From Stereum hirsutum FP-91666 SS1 (taxonomy: Eukaryota > Basidiomycota > Agaricomycetes > Russulales > Stereaceae), in contig NW_006763136.1 of NCBI RefSeq assembly GCF_000264905.1, positions 1,095,485-1,159,484 on the forward strand: a stretch of DNA of 64,000 nt, in the 5' to 3' direction. Of the stretch, positions 53,046-63,896 are shown piece by piece; within the stretch, counting starts at the first letter, position 1; the number at the start of each line of letters is the position of its first letter. The position numbers and the translations under genes were made by a program. The notes under the pieces were generated by a model that did no database searches, was not told the DNA's origin, and saw nothing but the letters and a program-made list of their open reading frames with translations.

Positions 53046-53700
53046 CGACAGTTCCTCGGACGATTCGTATGGTTCTGAGCCACCGTATCAAGTCGTCACT
53101 ATCGTTATCCCCCCGTCTCCCTTCAACCTTACTGTCGTAGTCGACTAGCTCTTGCCTGGCACGAACTTCGTTTTCTCCCATACGCTGACATGTATTGTTT
53201 AATCGCGCCTCTCTTGTCTGATATGGACCTGGCCTTAGTACAGCCGCCTGGCTCGTCGCTCTCGAATTCGTTATACTCATACGGCGGACATCCCTTCACC
53301 TCTAAATCATCTGCAGTCTGCACTTTCTCAATTCCCCCTCTTACACTGTGGTGGGGACACCCCATGATTATTCAACCTCGGCAAAAGCAGACACAAAAAT
53401 GTGCAGGACGGATTGACTGAGTCGATTTTTGAACGGTCATGAGTGGCTTTGTGACTCAAGAAGGCGCGTGGCGTACGTCCATGCGAAGAATGGTCGGCAG
53501 CGCCTATAAGAATGCTATGTGACTCGTTCTCGCCATGTCCTTCGCTCTCTAACACTCGTGAAGGAGAGACGGACTCTGAGGTGAGTATGGCCTATACACA
53601 CATAGTACCCCGTTCAAAGACTTGATCGCTGATTTGACCGTGACTGACTGAACCATCAGGCACGACTTGAAGAAGAGCCTGAAATCCCCCCCCCCCCGAA
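53046..53700. other. Interval between the F-box-like gene and its paralogue
   Basis: This holds a 3' region, then a TATA-like CTATAAG at 53504-53510. A likely leader follows, with an intron-like segment (ggtgagt near 53581 to accatcag near 53659) and a run of 12 C at 53686-53697. The first ATG of the downstream frame follows directly. Confidence 0.4.
53504..53510 (+). promoter_or_regulatory. TATA-like element of the F-box paralogue
   Basis: CTATAAG lies about 190 nt before the ATG at 53701. The spacing fits a leader containing one intron. Confidence 0.35.
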
Positions 53701-55010
53701 ATGGCTTCGAGTTGGGACGCACTACCTGTGAGCCACCATCTGATATAGCACATACTGGGTACAGGGCAATGATATACTTACTCTGAACGCGGCTATGTGA
53801 CCGAATAGGGACATTGCAGCGACTAGAGACACTGTCAACCTTAGACCTTGACGACCCACCGGACTTGAGCTATCTGGGAAGTATTCTAATTCCAGCCCTC
53901 ATTCGTCGACCCGGAGGTAGACCACACGCCATCGAAAGGCCGCGGCGCTCGTCAAAACACACGTGAGTGGTTTCTTTCGCGTCGTGGAATGTGTTTTCTT
54001 TATTCATTTGAAGGCCATCTTTGAAAAGCTCTTCGAGCCGCAGCGTACCTGGCAGACAGCCGGTTGGGGATCACCTCTTGGTATCGAAGGCCTGCCCTCC
54101 CTCCGATGGCTATTCCAACCTACCACCGGAACTGCACCATTACATCGCTCAGTACTCAGAAGAGGAAGATATCAGGAATCTGTGCTGCGTCTCTCGTCGC
54201 TTCCACGATGTCTTTGCCAGAAGTCTTTTGGCCAAGGACCTCGATTGGTTTGTCAAAACTGAAATAGTCCTCTATGGCCACGACTTCAGGCCCGATGCGG
54301 AAGACGAAGCTTGCCTAACAGACGTTGAACGAAGCGTCTACTCGGCACCACAACGACGGCGGGCGCAATATCAGTCTTGCTCCATTCGTCATTCGCAAGG
54401 TCGACTACTCGCCCGATGATGGTCTCATCACGCTACACATATATAAACCCGTCTTCTTTCGTCTCTGGGGAAACCAAGTACTCGACATCAGCATAGAGGG
54501 CGGAGGTCTCGCAAGGCTCGTCCATTCTGACGACCTAGGTTGCGATTCAGAAGATTGGAATCGTGAATTCAGCGCAGAGCAAAAGGCACGGTTCACGACG
54601 GTCAGATACGATGACTTAGTGGGAAACGGGTGGGTTCTGGATTGCTTGACAGCGTCGACACTGGGGGAAAACTTCGTCTGCCCCGGATGTCATGGAACAA
54701 TAGATGGATATCCAGTATGTCAGGAGTAAGCATCATCACTTATTGGCATAGCCCTTCGCAGTGTCGTGCATTTCCTTTCCTTCTGATGCTGATCACAGTC
54801 TATATGGGTGATGCAAGATGGGAAAGTCCCGGGTTCTCGCTCTGTGATTGGTAGCGGACGGCTGATGTCCTGTCCTTGCCTTGGGTAGCGGTGGACGGAC
54901 GCGGCGATTGGGAACGGATCGAGGATTTACTGCAGACTCACCGAGATGAAGAGCGGGAACAGTTCCATGTGAAAGCCAATTCATTCTTACCGGAGAATGA
55001 GCGATTTGGA
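53701..55010 (+). pseudogene. Damaged tandem paralogue of the F-box-like gene
   Basis: Exons 53701-53727, 53820-53962 and 54044 onward splice in frame: MASSWDALP, then RLETLSTLDLDDPPDLSYLG, and a join into YSNLPPELHHYIAQ. The F-box-like core matches the neighbour at 52.2 kb (DIRNLCCVSRRFHDVFARSLL). Near 54327 the frame shifts by one base. The homologous sequence ISLAPFVIRKVDYSPDDGLI continues in the next frame as ITLHIYKPVFF, VRYDDLVGNGWVLD and FVCPGCHGT. After 54710 another intron (gtatgt...cttcgcag) or more shifts are needed to reach ARWESPG, CPCLG and ANSFLPENERF, which ends the homology near 55000. The first CxxC pair survives; the second is reduced. One extra base could also be an assembly error. 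Confidence 0.66.
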
Positions 55011-55318
55011 GGAGACTCCCCTCTTGGTTTCCTGCTCTCTAGCTGCCGTACCGTGACCCCCTGTACTTGTATCTCGAGCTGGTCTCTATTAAACGCTTTC
55101 GTGTCTCGTTTGTGTCGTGGCGTTACCGTATTTTGCACAGCGAGATTCGTGGTATCAGTTGATCTGTCTTTAGCTTGGGTGGTGAATGTACTTCTACTGT
55201 GTATCACCTATCACCGTTCACCCATGTCGAACCATAAATGATTTAATTCCAGTGTGAATACCGGCCCTATTTCTTCAAACGGCACATAAGACCCGCCAGG
55301 GTCATATTCAAAACCATC
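55011..55318. other. Convergent intergenic region
   Basis: About 300 nt between the damaged F-box copy and the first dehydrogenase. Nothing further is seen. Confidence 0.4.
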
Positions 55319-56460
55319 TCAAATAGAACTCGTAACCCCTGGCTCTATTCTCTCCAGCTTCCGCACTAACTCATCCCAGACTTTCCTCTGTATCTCCTCC
55401 AATTCTGCCTTCAGATTTTCCCTCTCACACGGCGACGGATGCACCCTACAATCGCTCAGGTATTGCCCGTGTGATGCGGGACCGGCGGCAGCAGCATACA
55501 CAAAATTTCGAGCCCCGACATGGGTCTTCCGTTGGACGAAGAACATGAAGAGGCGTAGTCCGAGGTTGATGGAGCCCTCACGGAAGAAAGTCGATTGACA
55601 AAACCCAGGGTTGACGGCGTTGATGACGACGGAGGGTGAAGAGGGGGAAGATGTGACACGAGAAGCGAGTTCGCGCACGAAGTAGTTCTCGATGAGTTTA
55701 GAGTTGAAGTACCTATGTACGTCGGGGGCAGAACGCACCACACATGAGCAATCATTAGAAACGTCGCACTGCCTTCCGTGTGATCCTATCATCGTTGAAA
55801 TCCTAGAAAACTGAAAACACACCTCTGGCTCATATCTGACCTCGGATCCGCCAACTTATCAAGGATACTCTCCGCCTTCCTCTCCTCAAACTTCGCAAAG
55901 AACGCCGTCTCGCTGCTCACAACCACCAGATGTGGAAGCACACCGAACCTTTCCGCCGTCTCCCTCAACTTCGGCAATAACATGAACGCGAGCAGTGCAG
56001 TGCTCACGACATTCACTGTGATCGTCTCCTCATCCTCCTCCTTCAACTCGAACTTAGATTTCTGCACACCCGCGTTCTCCAACAGCACATCGAGCCTATC
56101 CAGCTTCTTCGCACGAGCAGCAAAGTCTTTCACGGATTGATAAGACCCGAGGTCAAGTGGCCAGACTTCGATGTCGATGCCGGGGGCCGAAGTCGTCCGA
56201 GTCGGATCCTGAGATTTTGCTAGGCTGGCGTGGATTTTAGTGGCTGCTTCTTCGCCCTTAGAGACGCTACGGACGGCGAGGATGAGTTTGGACACGCCGC
56301 GTTGGGCGATCTGTTCTGCGGTGGAGAAACCGAGACCGACGTTGGAGCCGGTGACAATGACGGTCTGGCCAGTGAAGGAGAGTTTAGGATCGACTTTTGG
56401 GGTCACGAAGAATTGTTGGTAGAAGAATGCGGCAATTCCACCTGGCGTCAGAAAAGGCAT
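55319..56460 (-). CDS. Short-chain dehydrogenase/reductase, paralogue 1
   Basis: An NAD(P)-dependent oxidoreductase with a Rossmann fold. The start MPFLTPGGIAAFFYQQFF at 56460 is shared by all three paralogues in the window. The cofactor motif is TGSNVGLG, the structural motif ENAGV, the Ser of the active site lies in VVVSSETAFF, and the catalytic YxxxK is YFNSK. YFNSK is placed after an intron of about 112 nt that interrupts SQR-YFNSK. Further conserved blocks are WPLDLGSYQSVKDF and NPGFCQS, and the end is LERIEPGVTSSI. Two exons give about 330 residues, usual for this class (WW-domain oxidoreductase/retinol dehydrogenase-like). The N-terminal segment before the Rossmann fold is hydrophobic and may associate with membrane. 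The substrate is unknown. Confidence 0.88.
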
Positions 56461-57225
56461 CTAGAGAAGATGTCTGGGTGCTATGTTGTCGAAAAATCAG
56501 AGACGAAAGTGACTGGCTGATGAGTCGAAGGACAGACCTTCGGTATAAGGAGAAGGAATATGGGGATGCAATGGTGAGAATCGAGGTCAGCATATCTTCC
56601 CAAGCTTTATATTAGGTGGCAGTCGTCATGAAAAAGTAATATTCATCATCAGCTTGGGCGCTTACATGAACCAGCTTGACCGACCACGACACTGGATAAT
56701 GTGGACTATACCAAATATGGGTTTCAATGGACCTGCAGGTGGAAGAGGAGGAAAGCTTGAGTAGAGCACTTCGTCTACTGCATATCATGACTGGGTTACA
56801 GTGGACCAAGAGAAAAAGGCAAGAAACCCTCTGGTCAATCGAGCAAAACAGGAACTTTCCATATTGGATTCCAATGGGTTCGAATGGACGTCCTCATTGC
56901 CGCGAGCATGCTTTAGCTGCTCCATCGGTCTCATCTGAGAAAACTAGAATGAATGTATGTCCCGCGTCGGGGTTGAAACCCCGTAGAAAGCTAAAGATTG
57001 TATACGGAAAGCCAAAGTACAGGCGATATGTAGCTGATGCTGAGACAGCTGAGCGTCCAGCGCAAGTTTAATGAATCACGGTCGTAAGAAGAGCGTCCCT
57101 CATTACAATGACATAAATATTGCATATACTCTGTGTAGTATGTGTTAGGCCGCGTGGAAGACAGTTTCGAATGAAGCACTCACAATAACACTACTTTCGT
57201 CTAGGTCAAACATTCCACGACTCAA
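56461..57225. other. Intergenic region between dehydrogenase paralogues 1 and 2
   Basis: A plus-strand frame (56727-57071) starts with ATG and is Lys/Arg-rich, but it has no recognisable motif and lies antisense to the promoter of paralogue 1. No repeat of the flanking genes is visible here. Confidence 0.35.
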
Positions 57226-58293
57226 TCAAACCACACGCGTAACACCAGGTTCTATCTTCTCCAACTTCATCGTCATCTCACTCCATATTTTCTTCTGCAA
57301 CTCATCTCTCTCCGCGACAAGATCGCTCCTATCGACAGGTGACGGATGAACAAGACAGTCGCACAAATATTGCCCATGTGATTCTTTCCCTGCCACAGAT
57401 GCGTGAACCAGTGTGCGGGCGCCGACCTCGGTTTTGCGCTGTAAGAGTAGTTTGAAGATGGAAGTGATGACGTTGCCTTTCATGTCGCGGTCGAGGGAAG
57501 AGCGACAAAAACCGGGATTAACGTAGTTGATAATGACGGGTGGCGCGGACGAAGAAAATGAGCGCGACGCGATTTCGAGGAAGCAGTATATGGCGATGAG
57601 CTTGGAAGTCATGTATCTTGAATACCGAAGATCGTCAGTTGTATAAAGCTGAAGAGCGAAAATCCGACTCGAGTGAACGAACCGGTCAGCCATGTTCGAC
57701 TTCGGGTCCGCCAACTTCTCAAAAATATTATCCGCCTTCCGCTCCTCGAATTTCGCCCAAAACGCTGTCTCGCTTGACACCATGGTCAAGTGTGGCACAA
57801 CCTCAAACTTTTCCGCCGTCTCGCGCAGTTTCGGAAGAAGCAAGAGCGCCAACAGGGTCGTGCAAACGACATTCGTTGTAATCGTGGCCTCGTCGTCCTC
57901 CGTCACACTGAAGTCATCTTTTCCGATGCCAGCATTCTCCAACAGCACATCTAACCTCTCCAATCCCTTTGCTCTCGTTGTGAAATCCTTCACAGACTGA
58001 TATGAAGAAAGATCAAGTGGCCATACTTCGATCTCTAGGCTTTGGCTGCTCGAGAGACTGGCTCGGATTTGAGCGGCAGCGGCCTCGCCTTTGGAGAGAG
58101 AGCGTACGGCAAGGATAAGTTTAGAGATGCCGCGCTGAGCGATTTGTTGGGCTGCGCAAAATCCTAGACCGATGTTTGCGCCTGTGATGATGACAGTCTG
58201 GCCGGCGAAGGTGAGAGTGGGATCGAGAGTGGGGGTTATGAAGAGTTGTTGATAGATGAAAGCCGGAAAGCCACCAAGGGTAAGGAAGGGCAT
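57226..58293 (-). CDS. Short-chain dehydrogenase/reductase, paralogue 2
   Basis: Tandem copy of paralogue 1 on the same strand. The start MPFLTLGGFPAFIYQQLF at 58293 was chosen over an upstream non-ATG extension. Motifs are TGANIGLG (cofactor), ENAGI, MVSSETAFW (active-site Ser) and YMTSK (catalytic Tyr and Lys, joined after a short intron near 57680-57615). Further blocks are NPGFCRSS and RKTEVGARTLVH, and the end is LEKIEPGVTRVV. All catalytic residues are present. Retaining the intron would keep the frame open, so a longer product is possible. Function as for paralogue 1: oxidoreduction of an unknown small molecule, possibly lipid or secondary-metabolite related. Confidence 0.88.
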   Translation of the reverse strand: MPFLTLGGFPAFIYQQLFITPTLDPTLTFAGQTVIITGANIGLGFCAAQQIAQRGISKLILAVRSLSKGEAAAAQIRASLSSSQSLEIEVWPLDLSSYQSVKDFTTRAKGLERLDVLLENAGIGKDDFSVTEDDEATITTNVVCTTLLALLLLPKLRETAEKFEVVPHLTMVSSETAFWAKFEERKADNIFEKLADPKSNMADRFVHSSRIFALQLYTTDDLRYSRYMTSKLIAIYCFLEIASRSFSSSAPPVIINYVNPGFCRSSLDRDMKGNVITSIFKLLLQRKTEVGARTLVHASVAGKESHGQYLCDCLVHPSPVDRSDLVAERDELQKKIWSEMTMKLEKIEPGVTRVV

Positions 58294-58360
58294 AGTGGAG
58301 GAGGCTTGCAAGATTTTGTCGAGAATGGAGAAGTGTGAGAGCTTGGGAGCAGTAGGCCAA

Positions 58361-58433
58361 AGTTCAGCCGCCCTATAAACAGCGCATCCTCGCAGAGTTC
58401 GGCCGCTGTACTTATGAGCGACGCGTCCTCGCG
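58361..58433. repeat. Imperfect tandem repeat upstream of dehydrogenase 2
   Basis: Two head-to-tail copies of about 36 nt. Both begin agttc(a/g)gccgc and end cgcat/cgtcctcgc. They differ in the middle. They sit 68-140 nt upstream of the ATG at 58293, so they may be promoter elements. Confidence 0.5.
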
Positions 58434-59292
58434 CGGCTAAGGTATGACGGATTTCTCATCCAGATCACCATGCAGCGCTCCGTTAGTGAGAGTACCCTTG
58501 GTTATCTTACCGATCGCAAGCTTTCACGCCGGGACCATTCAGCTGAATGGGGTATCACCAAAGAGCCTGGTCTCGCACCGCTCACCAGCACTGACAACGG
58601 CCTGTGAAAAGGGTAAAACCCATCAAAGCAGCCAGAGCGGGAGTCGACTAGACCACCTAGCAGGACCACAGAATACACCGACCAGGAGATCCATAAAGTA
58701 ACAGCGCGAACCAACAACGCTGCGATGTCGAAGCAGAGATTGTCTCCGAGAGAGGAAAGAGGAAGAAAGTCTCGAGCACCAGTTTCTTGTCGGTGACGAG
58801 GCCGGCACCTGCCGACTACGCCACTAAGTTAGCGGCCAGAGAGTACAGCGCGCGGCGACAAGTGTGGCAAAACACTCTTCGTCTACAACCACCATGATCG
58901 TTTAAGCTCAAGCTCGACTATCATGTTTCCCTGCCGTCGCTAGTGTCACTTGGCCCCGATCATAATACTTGTTATATACATGTGTGCTTTCCCACATCAG
59001 ATCCTCTCAGTCGAGTCAGAGCCTGGGAGTCTATGAGAACTACTCTAGCTGTTTCGAACTGCTAACTCGCCAGACTACTGTATCCGGCTTTGAACCTGTT
59101 CTGGGCGGCGCAATCACTGCACAGGGAATGATGCCGTTTCATTTCAATATATTGCCACCTTAATGATTGCATTGACTCGCCGTGTCGTCCGTATATATGA
59201 TTCACCCCGACTTGCAGTAGTATCGCCGTCCGCCCTCTGTTCTCGCTCCTTAACCTCCCTTTTAGACACCGCTTCTAAACTCTCTAGTCGTC
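58434..59292. other. Divergent intergenic region
   Basis: About 860 nt between dehydrogenase 2 and the LRR-like gene. No gene is supported. The end near 59200-59290 is C/T-rich, as in a 5' leader. Confidence 0.4.
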
Positions 59293-61402
59293 ATGGTCTA
59301 CATTCTGGCTCGCGTCCGTTCTAAGCCCACCAACGCTACAGCTACAGCTAGCTCAAAATATCGCAGCCATTCGCGACTCAGACCGCTTCCACTTGGACGT
59401 CCTCGACACCACTCACCAGTTCCTAAAAACCGTGAAGGATCCCATCAACAGCCGCGTCATACAGCACGAACTCTCAAAAATCGATGAACTTTGGGACGAG
59501 GACGAGCCTATTCCAGTCAACGAAGATGATCGCCGCGCAGTCTCCCCGTGTCCCTTCATCGCGTCGATTTTTGTGCATACCTGGAATTACTCGCTGGATG
59601 TGCCAGAGGGAGAGGCCCCGAAGATCAACCCTATTGCTATGACTGTGGAGAATGCTCTGTTCAATCCGAACGTGTCGCCCGTATCGCCTACCAGGGGTAG
59701 AATTTTCTCTATCACTCGGCTTTTCGTGTGTATCTTCGCTGACTCATTCACCCTCGCATTCTACCAGAGAAATGACTATGGCGTCACAATCCTCGACATC
59801 AGCGATCCCCTATCTCCACAGTACTGCTACGTCAGTATCAAAGGCCTCAAGGATGCAAAGTCCAACGTTCCCGCGATGGCCCCTCTGAGCGCCGAGCAAT
59901 ATGCGCGGGCGTACTGCCCTTCAGTGGCCAGAAAGAATACGAAGCACTCCATGGAACGCGGGGCAATCGCAGAAGTAGACGTGCGAGAAGCGATCGCTCT
60001 TCTTGCTGATGAGAGGGTCATGAAGGATCTTCCAGATGCCTGGTCGTCGGAATCCAAGGTCGGCTCGTCTGGCGTGTCGAAGGGCAAGAAGAGGAAGGCC
60101 AAGGCGGAAAGTCGAACAAACGCATCAGGCAGAGCTTCTGCGGCACTTGCTACCACGTCCGAGGACCCTATCGTCACCGACTCGGAGAACGAGACCATGG
60201 TGTTCCTCAAGAGATTCATGGTCGTTGGCGCTGATCTGACTGACCTGGACAAAAGGTTGGAGAAGGCCGAACACATCGCTCTCATACGATCGGAGCTCGT
60301 CGAGCTCTTTCCCTTTCCTTCGTCTGCCGTCCTTCCCTTGGTCCGGGTCCTTGCAGCCACTGCGAACTTCGAACCACTGGACGTTAAAGAACTCGACCTT
60401 TCTCATCTGTCAGTTAGCTCAAGTCAGATCTTCCAGGTTCTTGACGCATTCTCCAACACCCAGTCGCTCAATCTCTCGCACAACAAGGTCATCGATGCCC
60501 GCGCCATCCAGATTATGCTTGTCTCCACACCATCCCTTCGTCGCCTCATCCTTCTCGACTGCCTCTCCCTCACCAATCCGGATCTCTCGTCTCTCCTTGT
60601 CAATCAATCCCACCTATTCGTCAACCTCTCCGCCATCATTCACCCTCTTTTCCTCAGTCTCCCCGCTACCTTCCCTCTGCCTCGAACACACTCCTTTTCG
60701 ATCGCTGCCAGTGGTGTCATGGACAAGGAACCGTACAGTATTTCCGTACCTTTCTGCTCCGCTCCCACCGTCGTTCGTGCCATCACGGACCTCGTCTCCC
60801 CCTATCTCACCGCCGAAAATCCCGAAGCTTGCCTTTACTGCAGTCCGCTGCAGAAAGGTCCACTTAGTGCGATTTTGAGTCGTGCTGGCGGTATCCCTAT
60901 CCCTTGTGATGACGAAGAAGAGGCGATTTGGGACGATAGGAGTACCGTGATCCTGCCGAAGGTCAATGGCCACGTCGTGAAGGAAGGCGCCATGTTCATC
61001 ATGAGCATGTACATATCCTTTCCCGAGCCTAGCTTTATCCCAAAATCGGGCTACGCCTTCCTGGACTTTACATCCGAGACGTCCAACTATCCCAAACCAG
61101 GTACTACCGCCAGGCCCACGAACAGAGCGCCAGCCCTCCCTTTCGATCTATTCGGCTCCCGCTTAGGGGCAGGATTCTCTTCCTCCTCTTCATCTTCGAC
61201 TTCATCGGCATCGGTGTACAACGTCCTCGATTTGCGTTCCTTCCTCGAGAGGATGTATGAAAGGGATCCGGGGAGGGAGCGCGCGGATGAGGAGAGTGTG
61301 GCGAGGTTGGAGGATATGTTAGAGGAGTTGGAGGCGAGGTACGATGATGGGAAGGGAGCAATGTTCACAAGCGAGGAGGTGGCGAAGTTTTTCCATGACT
61401 GA
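59293..61402 (+). CDS. Leucine-rich-repeat-like protein of unknown function
   Basis: The frame from about 59360 to the stop at 61400-61402 is one exon and clearly coding (AAIRDSDRFHLDVLDTTHQF onward). The N-terminal third has an unknown domain with DELWDEDEPIPV and IFVHTWNYSLDVPEGEAP. A basic Lys-rich stretch (SKGKKRKAKAESRTNASG) could be a nuclear signal. Leu-rich repeats lie near 60380-60600 (VKELDLSHLSVSSSQIFQVL, TQSLNLSHNKVID, LRRLILLDCLSLTNPDL). The C-terminus is an acidic helix ending TSEEVAKFFHD. The start is not settled. The only nearby ATG (59293) opens a different frame, and joining it to the main frame would need an intron of about 34 nt, shorter than the others here. I recognise no family name. 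Confidence 0.6.
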
Positions 61403-62787
61403 GATGGGGTCAAGTTCCTAGGATTATGGACCCGTCGGTGCGTCACTGGCTTCGTCAAGGTCTAATTTGTTAATGAGATACTTAGTAGGTGGTTTTAACA
61501 ACATGCCAAGCAGAGTCGACTCAAACACTTCCGCGTTTCTACTGTACTAAAACCGAACCCGAGAGCGCTATAGCTTCCATATGCATCTAGATTCAAATCA
61601 TTCAATCCACAGTTGTCCGAGCTTCGGCTCCTCCAGTTGCTCGATTCGCAACGTTGAACTTAGACATATTTTCGGGATCTTCAAGTTCCAGTTCATGATG
61701 ATCGATGATCGCCGCTGGCACAATGCAAACACTCGTCACGTGCGGAATATTTGCCTCTCTATTTTTCTGGAGCACAAGAGCTCGACGACAAGAGCGAGAT
61801 CTCTGGCTGAAGTGCACGTTTACTCAGGCTATTTCGTTGCAGGTCGAGTGCCAAAAGCCTCATATGTCGCTTCTTGTCCTTTCACGCCTGTCCTCACGAC
61901 GGTGCGGCCTCCATGTTCAAGAAGTGATCGTGCACAGTGGCTGTGCATGTACTTCATTCCGAGTCCACACTGTCCATGCCTATGTGGCCTATCTGCCTTA
62001 GCTGGGGTGCGGATGCTCTTCCGCCTGAGAACGCGAAACTCTTGTGTTCCCAATCTCTGCCAAATTCGTACCTTTTTCTACACAAACTCACCGATTTTGG
62101 ACAGTTCTCTCCAGGTACGATCCACATCTTCCCCGCCAATGTGCACATTTTACGGTGGCTGAGGTTGGCCAAAAGTGACGACAACAGTGTACCATGATTT
62201 TGCACTAGATCCGGCACTTGGCCGGACGCGTCATCTTCGGCGAGAAAAGAGTATTCCGAGTCGGACAGGCTGCTGAAAAGGTGAGCCTTTCCATCGGATT
62301 TTATTTAAGCAGTGAACTGCGCACTTTTCGAGATGGAATCGGTGAGGGGATGAAGATCATCTGTTTTGGTCCATCTTCTTCCACATTTTTGATGGACAAT
62401 TGTTCCCGCACGAGTCTCCCCAGGGCCACGAATTTGTCCAAGAACGATCGGCAGCGTATCTTTATAGTCTCCTGGCTGACGCGGCTTTGCGGCTGACCCA
62501 CCTCAACGCTGCCCTTCGTCTTTATTGGACATGTTGACCAGTGGAACGTAGATGACGGATGTCTCATAAACTGTGCCGGTGTTGACACTGTTCAGGCGGC
62601 TGCCGAGAGTAAGTCGAAGGTAGATAAACCCCTCCCTGCGCCTTGTTCTCCAATAATTCATTGTCCTCCGTCAAAGTTTCAACGCAACCTAGCACATCTC
62701 TGATTCGTATGCAAATTCTTCTTCTGTGCGCTGTACAAATACTGACCATCTGCACAGGAACAGCACGCGTACTACCTCCCGCCAATC
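61403..62787. other. Intergenic region before dehydrogenase 3
   Basis: 1.4 kb. Several open frames occur on both strands without recognisable content or splice-consistent homology. Promoter of dehydrogenase 3 expected near its right end. Confidence 0.35.
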
Positions 62788-63896
62788 ATGCCCTTCTTAA
62801 CCCCTGGCGGATTCCCGGCCCTCATCTATCAACAACTCTTCGTCACCCCAACGCTTGACCCCTCTCTCACGTTTACCGGTCAAACAGTCATTGTCACCGG
62901 CTCCAATATCGGTCTCGGTTTCTCTGCTGCTCAGCAGATCGCCCAGCGCGGTGCATCGAAGGTCATCCTCGCCGTTCGTACGGTCTCCAAAGGCGAAGCC
63001 GCTGCCCAGAAGATCCGGGAGAGCCTCCCGAAATCTGCGAGCACCAGCACGGAGGTCGAGGTCTGGCCGCTCGACCTGTGTTCGTACCAGAGCGTGAAGG
63101 ACTTCGCTGCACGGGCGAACAAGCTGGATAGGTTGGATGTATTGCTCGAGAATGCTGGCGTGGCGAAGTTGAAGTTCGAGATCGAGGAAGAGGAGGAGTC
63201 CACGATTACGACGAACGTGATTTCGACGACGTTGCTGGCGCTCTTGATGCTCCCGAAGTTGAGAGAGACGGCGGAGAAGTTCGGGGTTACGCCACGTTTG
63301 ACGATCGTTTCGAGCGAGGTGGCGTTCCAGGCGTCTTTCAAGGAGAGGGAGGCGGACAATATTTTTGAGAAGTTGAACGATCCCAAATCGGACATGATGG
63401 ACCGGTGCGTTTGTCCATCTTTGCTCACTCTTTGACTCACTTCACTTGGAAGCTGTGTGTTTCGTGTGCTTGATTACTGATACGTGGTTGCTGCAGGTAC
63501 AATACTTCGAAGCTCCTCGAGAATTTCATCGTTCGCGAACTTGCTACCCGCGTATCCGCCTCAACCTCCACCAAACCATTCGTTATCGTCAACACCATCA
63601 ACCCCGGTTTCTGCGAGTCCGCTCTTCGGCGCAACGTCACTGGTATTCTAGGCGTCGTCATCGCTGTCTTCGAGTTTTTCCTGCAGCGCAAAACCTACAT
63701 CGGTGCTCGTACGCTCGTACACGCCGCTTCTGCTGGTAAAGAGTCTCATGGACAGTACTTGAGCGATTGTCACCTTCATCCGTCACCGTTGGATACTGGG
63801 AAGTGGGGAAAAGAAGAGGAGTTGAGGAAGAGGGTTTGGAGCGAGTTGGCAATGAAGTTGGAGAAGATTGAGCCGGGGGTAACGAAGAATCTTTGA
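62788..63896 (+). CDS. Short-chain dehydrogenase/reductase, paralogue 3
   Basis: Third copy of the family, on the opposite strand to the other two and separated from them by the LRR-like gene. Exons 62788-63404 and 63497-63896 are joined by a 92-nt phase-2 intron, which sits at the same place as in the paralogues (MDR-YNTSK). The start is MPFLTPGGFPALIYQQLF. Motifs are TGSNIGLG, ENAGV, VSSEVAFQ, catalytic YNTSK and NPGFCESAL, and the end is LEKIEPGVTKNL. All catalytic residues are intact. Intron position and near-identical N-terminus show common descent by local duplication, with one inversion or an inverted insertion. The role is as for the others; the substrate is unknown. Confidence 0.9.

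Noticed and set aside
53686..53697. Run of 12 C considered as a programmed frameshift site
   Set aside because: It lies before the first ATG of the coding frame, so it is more likely leader sequence.
56727..57071. 114-codon plus-strand frame between two dehydrogenases
   Set aside because: Antisense to a promoter, basic low-information composition, no motif.
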